From contig JAWKRR010000012.1 of assembly GCA_041389525.1 (NCBI GenBank), forward strand, positions 1-64,000: a stretch of DNA of 64,000 bases, in the 5' to 3' direction. Shown in pieces: positions 1-9,390 of the stretch. The first letter of the stretch is position 1; each line of letters starts with the position of its first letter. This DNA comes from JACKFB01 sp041389525 (GTDB lineage Bacteria; Myxococcota_A; UBA9042; PHBI01; JACKFB01). Position numbers and translations under genes: made by a program. Under the pieces are notes generated by a model, which did no database searches, was not told the origin of the DNA, and saw only the letters and a program-made list of their open reading frames with translations.

Positions 1-31
1 GCCGGACGGGACGTGCATCGGGGACTATTGA
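1..31 (+). CDS. Possible C-terminal tail of an upstream gene
   Basis: Reading from base 2, the frame encodes PDGTCIGDY followed by a TGA at 29-31. The Cys/Gly/Asp character resembles the Cys-rich surface proteins elsewhere in the window, so this may be the end of a gene that starts before the window. Only nine codons are visible, so this is a weak call. Confidence 0.25.
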   Translation, partial: PDGTCIGDY

Positions 32-137
32 TCGACGACGGTGACGCGACGCCGCGCGGTGGCCGCCCGCCGCGTGCCGGGCTCGCCCTTTCGTCGGTTG
101 CGCCGCGTGGCTATGCTCGCGCCCTCGTCACGGGGGC

Positions 138-1544
138 GTGAGATTGTCGTGGAAGCGATGGCCGGTCGCGGTGTGGGCTCTCGCAGGGCTGGTCGGCGCG
201 GTGTCCGCGTGCGCTGACGGGGCAGGGCGCGCCGATGGGGGCGCCCTCGACGGGGCCGCCGCCGACGCGCCGGACGCCGCCGACGCCGAGGTGCCGGGCG
301 AGCTCGACGCCTCCGAAGAAGCAGACGCCATCTCGCTGGATCCCTGCCAGGACGTCGCCTGCTCGGACCACGGGACCTGCGTCGTGGTGGCCGGGCGCGT
401 CACCTGCGAGTGCGACCCGGACTTCGTCGCCGCGACCGGGCTCGCCTGCATCGACCGCCAGACCGTCGCCTGCCTCCCGTCGCCCCCCCGCGACGCCGCC
501 GCGGTCCCCGAGGGCGTCGAGATACGCTACACCGACGCCGCCGGCTGGTCGGACCCCGCGCCGTGCGGCTGGCGCTGCCACAGCGGCTTCGTGCGCGTCG
601 AGGACCGCTGCGTCCCCACCGCGGCCTTGCCCCGATGGTGCGACGACTTCTGCCGCGCCCAGGCGGAGTCCTGCCCCGGCGGCGGCGCCGACCCAGCCGA
701 CTGCCAGGCCGCCTGCGACCCCTCCGTGGGCGCCGGCCCCGACTGCGCCACCACCTGCCTCGCCGCCCTCGACCAGCCCGACATCGCCCGGCGCGCCATC
801 TGCGGCGGCGTCCTCCGCCGCGTCGACACCCTCGCGTGCAAAAACGTCGGCGGCTGCGAGACCCCCGCCCCCGCCCCTGGCTGCGAAGCCCTCTGCGACG
901 CCGCCGCCGGCTGCGACCTGCTCGCCCACCCGCGCATGCTCTTCGGCGCCTCCCACGGCGAGTGCGTGCTGCAGTGCCAAGCCCTCGCCACCACCCTGAC
1001 GCCCACGGGTCGCTTCGAGCCGGTGCGCGAGTGCGCGGCGAGAGCGCTGGCCTCATGCGACCCGGTCTACCTCGTCGCCTGCACCGTCGACGCCTTCCCC
1101 GCCCTCGACGCCAAGATCTGCACGACCTACAGCGACGACTGCGGCTACATCCCGGAGGTCTGGCCCGACGTGGGCGCGTGCGAGGCGACCGCGGCCTCAT
1201 GGAGCGGCGGCCAGCGCCTGGCCGTCAGCGGATGCATCAATTTCCTAGGCGCCTACTCACTGTGCGGCGAGCACGACTGCGCCAACCCGCCCGACGTCGT
1301 CCCGCCGGCGGCGCTCGCGGCGGCCACGGCGATCACGACAGCCTGCCCCGACCTCTTCGGCTTGCCCCTCGAGCTGGACTACGCGCGCGAGTACTACGGC
1401 TGGCTCGTCGCGGCGGCCCTGAAGGCCGGCGGCCGCTCGTTCGAAGTGGACGTGGCGGCGGTCACGGCCTGCATCCAGTCTGCCCCCTGCCCGAAGAACG
1501 GCGACGACACCCTGAAGTGCGTCCTGACGGCGCCCGAGGAATGA
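138..1544 (+). CDS. Cys-rich lipoprotein with an EGF-like segment
   Basis: The product is a predicted exported lipoprotein of 468 residues starting at GTG. The N-terminus has two Arg and a Lys, a hydrophobic stretch and a lipobox-like VSAC. An Ala/Asp-rich linker of the kind common in myxobacterial surface lipoproteins follows. Residues about 68-105 have EGF-like Cys spacing (CQDVACSDHGTC, then CEC). The rest has many Cys in paired patterns such as CDDFC and CQAAC but matches no family I recognise. The stop is one base before the start of the next gene, so the two are almost certainly co-transcribed and perhaps translationally coupled. Function is unknown; a surface or adhesion role is inference. 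Confidence 0.75.
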   Translation: MRLSWKRWPVAVWALAGLVGAVSACADGAGRADGGALDGAAADAPDAADAEVPGELDASEEADAISLDPCQDVACSDHGTCVVVAGRVTCECDPDFVAATGLACIDRQTVACLPSPPRDAAAVPEGVEIRYTDAAGWSDPAPCGWRCHSGFVRVEDRCVPTAALPRWCDDFCRAQAESCPGGGADPADCQAACDPSVGAGPDCATTCLAALDQPDIARRAICGGVLRRVDTLACKNVGGCETPAPAPGCEALCDAAAGCDLLAHPRMLFGASHGECVLQCQALATTLTPTGRFEPVRECAARALASCDPVYLVACTVDAFPALDAKICTTYSDDCGYIPEVWPDVGACEATAASWSGGQRLAVSGCINFLGAYSLCGEHDCANPPDVVPPAALAAATAITTACPDLFGLPLELDYAREYYGWLVAAALKAGGRSFEVDVAAVTACIQSAPCPKNGDDTLKCVLTAPEE

Positions 1545-1545
1545 G

Positions 1546-4068
1546 ATGAGAGCACACTATTTGGCGACCCTCGGGCTGCTGGCCGCCGCGCTCGTCGGCG
1601 GCTGCGGCGGCTCAGAGCTTGGCGACGTGGCCTGCGGCGTCGTCGACAACGGCGACGGGACCCTGAGCGTGTCGTGTCCGGACGGGACCTCCGCGGTGTT
1701 GCGACCCGGCGAGGACGGCGCGCCCGGCCAGCCCGGCGAACCTGGCGCGCCCGGCGCCCCCGGGGCCCCCGGCACCTCGTGCTCGGTCTCGGCCAACCCC
1801 GACGGCACCAAGACCATCGCGTGCAGCGACGGCACCTCGGTGGTGGTCGCCGGCCCCGGAGGCCCGAGCCCCGCCTGCACCATCGCCGACAACTCCGACG
1901 GCGTCGTCACCGTCGTCTGCCCCGACGGCACCTGGGCGACCATCACCGACGGCAAGAACGGCCGCTCCTGCACGCTCCTCGACAACGGCGACGCCACCTG
2001 GACCGTAAGCTGCGACGACGGCACCAGCGCCGTCCTCCACAACGGCACCTGCTCCATCGTCGACAACCTCGACTCCACCGCGACCATCCACTGCCCCGGC
2101 GGCGAGCCCGTCATCGTCCCCTTCCTCGCCACCAAGGGCGATGACCACGTGCTCAACGGCAGCGCGGTCGTCCGCAGCACGCGCGACCTCGAGGACCTGC
2201 TCACCTACGACATCATCACCGGCGACCTCATCGTCGAGGCGAACGGCCTGGTCCACGCGCCGCTGACCCAGCTCAAGAGCCTCGGCGGCGACCTCGTCAT
2301 CGCCGACAACTCCACGCTCGAGACCTTCACCGCGCCGGCCCTGACCACGCTGAACGGCGCGCTCATCGTGGCGAACAACCCGCTGCTGCGCGATGTGTAT
2401 CTGGGCGAGCTCCAGACCCTGGGCGGCCTGGACCTCGCCGACAACCCCAAGCTGCTGAAGGTCAACGCGGGCGCGCCCCAGACCCTCAGCCAGGACGTCA
2501 TCATCGAGCGAAACGGCGCGCTACCATCCTTTCAGCTCGCCACGGTCACCGCGGTCGCCGGCGACGTCACCGTCGGCTTCAACTTCGCGCTCACCGACCT
2601 GGCCTTCCCACAGCTGGCGACCATCGGCGGCGAGCTGCGCGTGGACGGCGACAGCGCGCTGACGACCCTCAGCGTCGGCGCGCTCCAGACCGTGGGCGAG
2701 ATCCTCAGCGTGCGCTTCAACAGCAAGCTCGCCGCCGTCGCCTTCCCGCAGCTCACGAACGTCGGCACCACCCTGCACCTCGAGGGCCTCGCTTCCGCCG
2801 CCGCCGTCGCGCTCCCAAAGCTCACCGAGGTCGGCGCGGACCTCTGGCTCATCAACGTCAACGCCCCGGTCTTCGACGTCGCCGCGGTCCAAAACGTGGG
2901 CAATAACGTCTACTTCGGCGACAACGACAGCGCGGTCTCCGTCGACTTCGCAGCGCTCGGCAGCGTCGGGAACCACCTCTGGTTCTGGGGCAACAACGTC
3001 CTGACGACCCTCGCGGCGCCCAAGGTCGGCTTCGTCGGCGGCAACCTCATCGTCAGCCAGCACCCGCTGCTGACCAGCGTCGCCTTCAACCAGCTGGTGC
3101 AGGTCAAACACGACGTCTCCATGTTCGAGAACGCCGCGCTTCCCGCCGTCGAGCTGCCCCTGCTCGAGAAGGTCGCCGACGGGCTGGCCTTTCAGTACAA
3201 CCCGCTGCTCGCGAGCGTCTCGCTGCCGGCGCTGAAGAGCATCGACGAGTTCATCGTGCTGCTGAAAAACGACGGCCTGACGACCTTCAGCGCGCCCGCC
3301 CTGGTCAGCGTCGGCGAGGACCTCTCCGTCGTGTCGAACGCCGCCCTGGGCCTGGTGGACCTGCCGAAGCTCGCCACGCTCGGCACCTACCTGGACATCA
3401 CCGGCAACACGGCCCTCACGGCGCTGGACCTGCCGAGCCTCCTGGACGTCAAACAGGAAGCCGCCATCGAGGGAAACGCGCTGCTCGCGACGGTGAATTT
3501 GCCGAAGCTCGCCAACCTCGGCGCGGACCTCCTGGTCAGCACCAACGCGGCCCTGACCACGCTGGCGCTCCCAGCCCTCACGAAGATCAAAGGCGCCTTC
3601 ACGGTATTGAAGTGCCAGAACCTGGCAAATGCCGACCTCAGCCTCCTCAAGAGCGTCGGCGGCGCCCTCACCCTCGAGGGCTTCACAAAGCTCGGCGTCT
3701 ACACCAACACCACGCTGGCCACGGTAGGCGGCGCCCTCCGAGTCAGCGGCACCTACGGCCTCAAAGAGCTTCACCTCGACGCCCTGACCAGCGTCGCTGG
3801 CCACCTCACCGTCGAGGGCAACCAGAACCTCACGGCGCTGACCCTGAGCGCGACGGAGGTGAAGGGGGACCTCTCGATCTCGGGCAATGCTGTCTTGACC
3901 AGCCTGGCGCTCCCCGCGCTGACGACCGTCCGCGGCACGCTGTTTCGCGTCTCGAAGAACCCCAAGCTGGCCCAATGCCTCGTCGACGCCCTCTTCGCCC
4001 AGCTCGACGAGTTCATCGGCTGGACCTCCTGGGTGGACAACAACGCCCTGGGAACTTGCGGCGGCTGA
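1546..4068 (+). CDS. Mosaic lipoprotein: short Cys repeats, collagen-like segment, L-domain-like repeats
   Basis: This 840-residue protein has a lipoprotein signal peptide with lipobox Cys20. Residues about 30-195 hold five copies of a short repeat with two Cys, of the form C-x3-DNGDGT-x4-C-x-DGT, which resembles the DUF7151 type. A collagen-like Gly-X-Y run lies at about residues 57-77, between the first and second copies. From about residue 205 to the end there are repeating units of about 23 residues with L-x-I-x-x-N-x-x-L patterns, like receptor-L/leucine-rich repeat solenoids in bacterial surface proteins. A late Cys pair closes the solenoid. It is probably a surface-anchored binding protein made with the upstream lipoprotein. 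The ligand is unknown. Confidence 0.8.
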   Translation: MRAHYLATLGLLAAALVGGCGGSELGDVACGVVDNGDGTLSVSCPDGTSAVLRPGEDGAPGQPGEPGAPGAPGAPGTSCSVSANPDGTKTIACSDGTSVVVAGPGGPSPACTIADNSDGVVTVVCPDGTWATITDGKNGRSCTLLDNGDATWTVSCDDGTSAVLHNGTCSIVDNLDSTATIHCPGGEPVIVPFLATKGDDHVLNGSAVVRSTRDLEDLLTYDIITGDLIVEANGLVHAPLTQLKSLGGDLVIADNSTLETFTAPALTTLNGALIVANNPLLRDVYLGELQTLGGLDLADNPKLLKVNAGAPQTLSQDVIIERNGALPSFQLATVTAVAGDVTVGFNFALTDLAFPQLATIGGELRVDGDSALTTLSVGALQTVGEILSVRFNSKLAAVAFPQLTNVGTTLHLEGLASAAAVALPKLTEVGADLWLINVNAPVFDVAAVQNVGNNVYFGDNDSAVSVDFAALGSVGNHLWFWGNNVLTTLAAPKVGFVGGNLIVSQHPLLTSVAFNQLVQVKHDVSMFENAALPAVELPLLEKVADGLAFQYNPLLASVSLPALKSIDEFIVLLKNDGLTTFSAPALVSVGEDLSVVSNAALGLVDLPKLATLGTYLDITGNTALTALDLPSLLDVKQEAAIEGNALLATVNLPKLANLGADLLVSTNAALTTLALPALTKIKGAFTVLKCQNLANADLSLLKSVGGALTLEGFTKLGVYTNTTLATVGGALRVSGTYGLKELHLDALTSVAGHLTVEGNQNLTALTLSATEVKGDLSISGNAVLTSLALPALTTVRGTLFRVSKNPKLAQCLVDALFAQLDEFIGWTSWVDNNALGTCGG

Positions 4069-4101
4069 GCGGCGCCGTGGACGACGCGCCGGCGCTGGCG
4101 G

Positions 4102-5082
4102 TCAGGCGCGCGCGCGGTGCTCGCGGATGATGCGGGCGACGACCGGCTTCGGCGCGCCGTAGCTGACGATGCGGACGTCGAGGCCCCCGGCGAACCCGAG
4201 CGCCCGGACGACGGCGTCGCAGATCCAGGCGTCGTCGTTGCCGAAGACGCCGCCGCCCAGCAGCGTCAGGTACAGCCTGCGGATGCCGGCCTGCCTCGCT
4301 GCGAGCACCGTCGCCTCGTAGGAGGCCTCCAGCACCAGGCGCGCCATCGCCTCCCACAGCGGCGCGGGTGGCCGGCCATAGCTCACCGGCATCGCCGAGC
4401 CGTAGACCTGCGTGACCGTGTGCTCGGTGCCCAGCACCGCGACCTCGTGCTGGACGCCGACCCGCAGCAGCCCGCGCAGGGCGTCCCGCTCGGTCTCCGA
4501 GCAGGCCGCCAGCCTCGCGTTGATGGTCTGCAGGCCCGCGGTGGTCGCCAGGGCGTAGCCGTTGCGCATCTCCCAGAGGCCCGGCCCGCCCAGCGCCTCG
4601 CCAAGCTCGGCGAGGCAGTCGATCTGGTGCTCGGCGGTCTGGCCCACCCGCTCGACCCCGCCCGAGCGAACCGGCGCGAAGTAGTTGCGGTAGATGGTCC
4701 CGCCACCGCACGCCACCGCGCACGCCGGCCCCTGGGTGCGGTCGTGCTCGTAGATGCCGACGCCCTGCTCGGGGGTCACGCCAGGCCCCGCCATCTCCAG
4801 CAGGTTGAACTGCGACGCCGCCTGAAAGAGCGCGCCGGCGTTTTCCGGGGCCATGTGCAGCGCGCGGACGTCGCCGACCACCTCGCGCACCGTCGCCGGC
4901 CCCTCGCCCGCGCCGGCACCGACCGCCGCCCGAAGCTCAGCGAGGCTCGGGGTCGTCAGCCGCCCGCAGCGGACCACGCGGCCGTTAACGCCCGAGATCA
5001 GCCGCTCTCCATCGCAGCGAATCTTCGAGCGAACCTGCTCCGGCGACTGCTCGGCGAAGCCCATCAGCTCCTCAAACCACAT
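4102..5082 (-). CDS. Conserved protein with macro-domain-like C-terminus
   Basis: The product is 326 residues from the ATG at 5082. That start is preceded by a GGAGG ribosome site, which I prefer to an in-frame extension of 37 codons that lacks one. It belongs to a conserved family that opens with MWFEEL. Conserved stretches include GALFQAASQFNLLEM, the His-containing YEHDRTQGPACA, and GTIYRNYF. Near the C-terminus LTLLGGGVFGND resembles the phosphate-loop strand of macro domains, which bind ADP-ribose. ADP-ribose binding or hydrolysis is therefore plausible but inferred. The gene converges on the mosaic lipoprotein gene and is divergent from glnN. Confidence 0.6.
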   Translation of the reverse strand: MWFEELMGFAEQSPEQVRSKIRCDGERLISGVNGRVVRCGRLTTPSLAELRAAVGAGAGEGPATVREVVGDVRALHMAPENAGALFQAASQFNLLEMAGPGVTPEQGVGIYEHDRTQGPACAVACGGGTIYRNYFAPVRSGGVERVGQTAEHQIDCLAELGEALGGPGLWEMRNGYALATTAGLQTINARLAACSETERDALRGLLRVGVQHEVAVLGTEHTVTQVYGSAMPVSYGRPPAPLWEAMARLVLEASYEATVLAARQAGIRRLYLTLLGGGVFGNDDAWICDAVVRALGFAGGLDVRIVSYGAPKPVVARIIREHRARA

Positions 5083-5297
5083 CGCGCCCTCCGCGTAGGC
5101 GAGCAGCGTGCCACAGCTCGCCGCGCCCTGGGGAGCGCGGCGAAGGGGCTCTCCCGCGTATTGGCGCGCGGCCACCGGGGACTCTTCCCACACAGCGAGG
5201 GCCGAAACGTGTAAGGTGCGCGCGAGAATGCGGCCCTATCGAACCGACCTTCGCGTTCTCACCACGTCGGAAACCGGCCGGAAACCTGGATGCCTTA

Positions 5298-5313
5298 AGG
5301 TGGCCAGATTGCA
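5298..5313 (+). promoter_or_regulatory. Candidate sigma-54 promoter of glnN
   Basis: The sequence AGGTGGCCAGATTGCA has the GG and TTGC elements at the -24/-12 spacing used by sigma-54, 38 bases before the glnN start codon. The middle of the -24 box is a poor match to TGGCAC. Nitrogen control of a glutamine synthetase by sigma-54 is well known in other bacteria, which makes this worth noting, but the match is partial. Confidence 0.3.
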
Positions 5314-5350
5314 GGGCAGGCAAGCCCCAGCACCAAGGAAAAGAGTAGAC

Positions 5351-7528
5351 ATGAGCGGCAACACGAATCGACAGCAAGCCATCACCGAAATCACCAGCCG
5401 CAGCGCGACGCCCGACGGGCCGCCCGCCAAGCCGCTGAGCGAGATTTGGGCGTGCGACGTCTTCAACCTCGCGAAGATGGAGGAGGCGCTGTCCAAGAAC
5501 GCCTTCAAGGCCATGAAGAAGACGGTGCAGACCGGGGCGCCGCTGGACGCCGCCACCGCTGACATCGTCGCCGCGGCCATGAAGGACTGGGCGCTGTCGA
5601 AGGGCGTGAAGTTCTTCTCACACATCTTCTACCCGCTGACGAACATCACCGCGGAGAAGCACGACGGCTTCATCATCACGAACTCCGATGGCCACGCGAT
5701 CACCGAGTTCACCGGCAGCCTGCTGATCAAGGGCGAGCCGGACGGGTCGTCGTTCCCCAACGGCAGCCTGCGCATGACGGCCGCCGCGCGTGGCTACACG
5801 GCCTGGGACCCGACCAGCCCCGCCTACATCACGCACACGTCGAACGGCGCCACGCTGATGCTGCCGAGCGTCTTCATGTCGTGGAACGGCGAGTCCCTCG
5901 ACAAGAAGATCCCGCTGCTGCGCTCGATCGCGGCGATGGACAGGGCCGCGCGCCGGGTCCTGACGCTGATGGGCGAGACCGACATCGCGCCGCTGCAGTC
6001 GAGCTGCGGCGCCGAGCAGGAGTACTTCCTCGTCGACGCGCACTTCGCGAACGCCCGCCCCGACCTGCTGCTGGCCGGTCGCACCCTCTTCGGCGCGCCG
6101 TCGCCCAAGGGCCAGGAGTTCGACGACCACTACTTCGGCGCCATCCCGAAGCGCGTGCAGGTCTATATGCAGGCGTGCGAGGACAAGCTCTTCCGCCTCG
6201 GCATCCCGGCCAAGACGCACCACAACGAGGTCGCGCCCGGCCAGTTCGAGTTCGCGCCCTACTACGAGTCCGCCAACGTCGCCGCAGACCACCAGCAGCT
6301 CATGATGACGGTGATGAAGAGCACCGCGCTCGAGCACGGCTTCGTCTGCTTGCTGCACGAGAAGCCCTTCGCGGGCGTCAACGGCTCGGGCAAGCACGTG
6401 AACTGGTCGGTCGGTAACGCGACGCAAGGTAACCTGCTCGATCCCGGCCGCACGCCCCATGATAACCTGAACTTCCTGCTCTTCTGCGGTGCAGTGATCC
6501 GCGGCGTCCACCTGTACGGGCCGCTGCTGCGCGCGGTCATCGCGTCGGCCGCCAACGACCACCGCCTGGGCGCCAACGAGGCGCCGCCGGCCATCCTGTC
6601 GGTATATCTGGGCGACCAGCTCGAGGCCGTGTTCAACGACATCAAGGACGGCAAGGTGTCCGTCTCCAGCGATGGCGGCACGATGGATCTCGGGCTGTCG
6701 CAGATCCTCACGTTCGACCGCGACCCGGGCGACCGCAACCGCACGTCCCCCTTCGCGTTCACCGGCAACCGCTTCGAGTTCCGCGCGGTCGGCTCGTCGC
6801 ACTCGGTGTCGGGGCCGCTGGTCGCGATGAACACGATGCTGGCCGACTCCCTCGACTGGATCGCCGGCGAGCTGGAGACGGAGCTCTCGGCCGGGAAGAC
6901 CCGCCCCGTGGCGGTCGCGAGCGTGCTGCAGAAGATGATGCGCGCCCACGGCAAGGTGATCTTCGGCGGCGACGGCTACTCGGCCGAGTGGCACCGGGCC
7001 GCCGTCGAGGAGCGCGGCCTGCGAAACCTGCCGACGACGGCCGAGGCCCTGCCGGTGCTGGTCGAGCCCGACGTCATCGACCTCTTCAAGCGCACGGGCG
7101 TGCTCTCGCCGGTCGAGCTGCAGAGCCGCTACGAGGTCTACGCCGAGCAGTACATCCAGTCGATCAGCGTCGAGGCCAAGCTGGTGCTGGAGCTGGCGAA
7201 GACCCAGATCTACCCGGCGACCCTGAGCTACGTCGCAGCGCTCGCGTCGACGCTCAACAGCGCGTCCACCCTGGGCGTGACCTTCGACACGGTCGAGCTG
7301 AAGAAGATCTCGGCCGAGACGAACGCCATGATGGCGGCCGTCGGAGCCCTCGAGGACGCGCTGCCCAAGCACGACTTCGCGACGACCGAAGCCCACATGC
7401 AGTACTGCGCCAAGACGCTGCGCGGCCTGATGAACGACGTCCGCGTCCACGCCGACGCCCTCGAGACCCTGGTCGCCGACGCCTACTGGCCGCTGCCGAA
7501 GTACCGCGAGATGCTCTTCATCAAGTAG
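5351..7528 (+). CDS. glnN: Glutamine synthetase type III
   Basis: The enzyme ligates ammonia to glutamate using ATP to make glutamine in the cytosol. The 725-residue length fits GSIII, about 700-730, rather than the roughly 450-470 of GSI. Family sequences include the N-terminal EIWACDVFNLAKM region, SSCGAEQEYFLVD in the catalytic core, HHNEVAPGQFEFAP, and the ATP/glutamate-binding NGSGKHVNWS. The ATG at 5351 is chosen because AAGGAA lies about 10 bases upstream and it gives the canonical N-terminus; the frame is open further upstream without homology. The gene converges on asnB across a strong hairpin, so glutamine made here may feed the amidotransferase encoded next door. Confidence 0.95.
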   Translation: MSGNTNRQQAITEITSRSATPDGPPAKPLSEIWACDVFNLAKMEEALSKNAFKAMKKTVQTGAPLDAATADIVAAAMKDWALSKGVKFFSHIFYPLTNITAEKHDGFIITNSDGHAITEFTGSLLIKGEPDGSSFPNGSLRMTAAARGYTAWDPTSPAYITHTSNGATLMLPSVFMSWNGESLDKKIPLLRSIAAMDRAARRVLTLMGETDIAPLQSSCGAEQEYFLVDAHFANARPDLLLAGRTLFGAPSPKGQEFDDHYFGAIPKRVQVYMQACEDKLFRLGIPAKTHHNEVAPGQFEFAPYYESANVAADHQQLMMTVMKSTALEHGFVCLLHEKPFAGVNGSGKHVNWSVGNATQGNLLDPGRTPHDNLNFLLFCGAVIRGVHLYGPLLRAVIASAANDHRLGANEAPPAILSVYLGDQLEAVFNDIKDGKVSVSSDGGTMDLGLSQILTFDRDPGDRNRTSPFAFTGNRFEFRAVGSSHSVSGPLVAMNTMLADSLDWIAGELETELSAGKTRPVAVASVLQKMMRAHGKVIFGGDGYSAEWHRAAVEERGLRNLPTTAEALPVLVEPDVIDLFKRTGVLSPVELQSRYEVYAEQYIQSISVEAKLVLELAKTQIYPATLSYVAALASTLNSASTLGVTFDTVELKKISAETNAMMAAVGALEDALPKHDFATTEAHMQYCAKTLRGLMNDVRVHADALETLVADAYWPLPKYREMLFIK

Positions 7529-7542
7529 GGGCTCGGAGTCTC

Positions 7543-7590
7543 GCGGGCGGGCTTTCTAACGTGCACCAGCACGCTGGTAAGCCCGCCCGC
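7543..7590. terminator. Bidirectional hairpin between glnN and asnB
   Basis: A perfect 12-bp inverted repeat, GCGGGCGGGCTT paired with AAGCCCGCCCGC, encloses 24 bases. The loop holds a second small stem, CGTGC with GCACG, and an alternative stem, ACCAGC with GCTGGT. It lies between two converging stop codons. The outer stem ends in TT on one side and AA on the other, but there is no long T-tract. Confidence 0.6.
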
Positions 7591-7603
7591 AACCCCTGAC
7601 TGG

Positions 7604-9388
7604 CTACGCGCTGTGAGCGGCGGCCCACCAGCGGAAGATGAAGATGGACCAGAGCTTGAGGCCGAGGTCGCCTTTGGCTTGGTGGCGCTCCCAGAGGGGG
7701 CGGATGGACCTTGGCGAGAGCCAGGCGTCGCTGGGGCCGGGGGTTAGGGCGACCTCTTCGAAGCGGGCTCGCAGGGGGCCGGTGAGCCAGGCGCCGACGG
7801 GGACGGTGAAGCCTTGCTTGGGGCGCTCGAGGATCTCGCGGGGGAGCAGGGTGGCGGCGAGGCGGCGTAGGACGCGCTTGGTGCTGCGGGGGCCGACTTT
7901 TTCGCGGCCGTCCAGGGCCATGACGCCGGCGATGAGGGCTGGGTCGAGGTAGGGGACGCGGGCCTCGATGGACGCGAGCATGCCCATCTTGTCGACCTTC
8001 ATCAGCAGGTCGTCGACCAGCCAGCCGCGCAGGTCTGCGTAGAGCGCGGCGTTGACCGCACCCGCGGGGCGGAAGCTGTCGAAGTCGTGGCGGAGGCGGG
8101 CCTCGGCGTCGAGCGCTGCGCCTGAGATGTAGCGGTCGCCGAGGAGGCTGGCGCGGGCCTCGTCGCGGAAGAGCGGTGGGGCGCGGACGGGCAGGGGCAG
8201 GGCTGCGCTGAGGCGCTTGTGGCCCGTGAGGCGATCGGCCCAGGCGTAGTTGCGGTAGCGGGCGTAGCCGCCAAAGAGCTCGTCGGCACCTTCGCCGCCC
8301 AAGACGACCTTGAGGCGCTCGCCCGCGAAGCGGCTCATGATGAGGGTCGGGACGATGGCGTAGTCCGCCAGGGGCTGGTCGAGCTTGGCCATCAGGTCGG
8401 GCAGGACCGCGAGGCCGTCGGCGGCCGAGACGTGGATCTCGTGGTGGGTGCTGGCGTAGCGCTCGGCGACGAGGCGGGCGTAGCGGGTCTCGGTGACGCG
8501 CTCGTCGTCGCCGAAGCCGACGGAGAAGGTGTCCAGCGGGCCGTCGTAGTGGCGCGAGGCCAGGGCCAGCAGCAGCGAGGAGTCGATGCCGCCGCTGAGA
8601 AAGACGCCGACCGGGACGTCGCTGACGAGGTGGCGCTTGACCGAGGCGTCGAGCAGCTCGAGCACGTAGGCGGCGGCGTCGGCCCCGCGCAGGTCGCAGG
8701 TCGCGCTCGGCGAGAGGCTCCACCAGGTCTGGCGGCGCTCGCCCTCGGCGTCGACGGTCAGCACGGTGCCGGCGGGCAGCGCCTCGATGCCCTCGAAGAT
8801 GGTGCGCGGGCCGGGGACGTACTGCCGCGCGAAGTAGGCGTTGACCGCCTGGGCGTCCAGCGCCGGCGTCGCGGGCAGGCCGGCGCGCACGGCCTTGATC
8901 TCCGAGGCGAAGAGCAGGCGGCGGCCGTCGCGGGCGAGGTAGAGGGGCTTGATGCCCAGGTGGTCGCGGGCGAGGACGAGGCAGCGGCGCTCGCGGTCCC
9001 AGATCCCGAAGGCGAACATGCCGCTCAGGCGCCCAAACGCCTCGACGCCATCACGCTCGTAGAGGGCGACGATGACCTCGGTGTCGCTGTGGGTTTGGAA
9101 CACCACGCCCTCCGCGGCGAGCTCGTCGCGCAGGGCTTCGTAGTTGTAGATCTCGCCGTTGAAGGTGATGACGCAGCGCCCCGAGGGCGAGGTCATCGGC
9201 TGGCGGCCGCCCTCGAGGTCGATGATGCTGAGGCGGCGGTGGCCGAAGGTCGCGGGGCCCTCGCTGAAGAAGCCCTCGCCGTCAGGCCCGCGGTGGGCGA
9301 TGCGCGCGGTCATCCGCTCGCACAGCGCGCGCGCGGCGCCGCCGTCGAGCTGACCGGCGGGGTCGAAGATGCCGGTGATGCCGCACAT
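7604..9388 (-). CDS. asnB: Asparagine synthetase, glutamine-hydrolysing
   Basis: The 594-residue enzyme makes asparagine from aspartate, ATP and glutamine. Cys2 (MCGITG) is the glutaminase nucleophile, so the start at 9388 is fixed by function. The N-terminal Ntn domain has AHRGPDGEG and the FNGEIYNY segment. The synthetase domain carries the PP-loop SGGIDSS at residues 265-271 and GGEGADELFGGY. The gene starts two bases after the stop of the glycosyltransferase upstream and is cotranscribed with it. AsnB paralogues often sit in surface polysaccharide or peptide gene sets, so a role in modifying a sugar or peptide rather than general asparagine supply is possible. Confidence 0.93.
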   Translation of the reverse strand: MCGITGIFDPAGQLDGGAARALCERMTARIAHRGPDGEGFFSEGPATFGHRRLSIIDLEGGRQPMTSPSGRCVITFNGEIYNYEALRDELAAEGVVFQTHSDTEVIVALYERDGVEAFGRLSGMFAFGIWDRERRCLVLARDHLGIKPLYLARDGRRLLFASEIKAVRAGLPATPALDAQAVNAYFARQYVPGPRTIFEGIEALPAGTVLTVDAEGERRQTWWSLSPSATCDLRGADAAAYVLELLDASVKRHLVSDVPVGVFLSGGIDSSLLLALASRHYDGPLDTFSVGFGDDERVTETRYARLVAERYASTHHEIHVSAADGLAVLPDLMAKLDQPLADYAIVPTLIMSRFAGERLKVVLGGEGADELFGGYARYRNYAWADRLTGHKRLSAALPLPVRAPPLFRDEARASLLGDRYISGAALDAEARLRHDFDSFRPAGAVNAALYADLRGWLVDDLLMKVDKMGMLASIEARVPYLDPALIAGVMALDGREKVGPRSTKRVLRRLAATLLPREILERPKQGFTVPVGAWLTGPLRARFEEVALTPGPSDAWLSPRSIRPLWERHQAKGDLGLKLWSIFIFRWWAAAHSA

Positions 9389-9390
9389 GC

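Noticed and set aside
4069..4101. GCGCCG/CGGCGC short inverted repeat between convergent stops
   Set aside because: Only six bases of stem with a 12-base loop and no T-tract; common by chance at this GC content.
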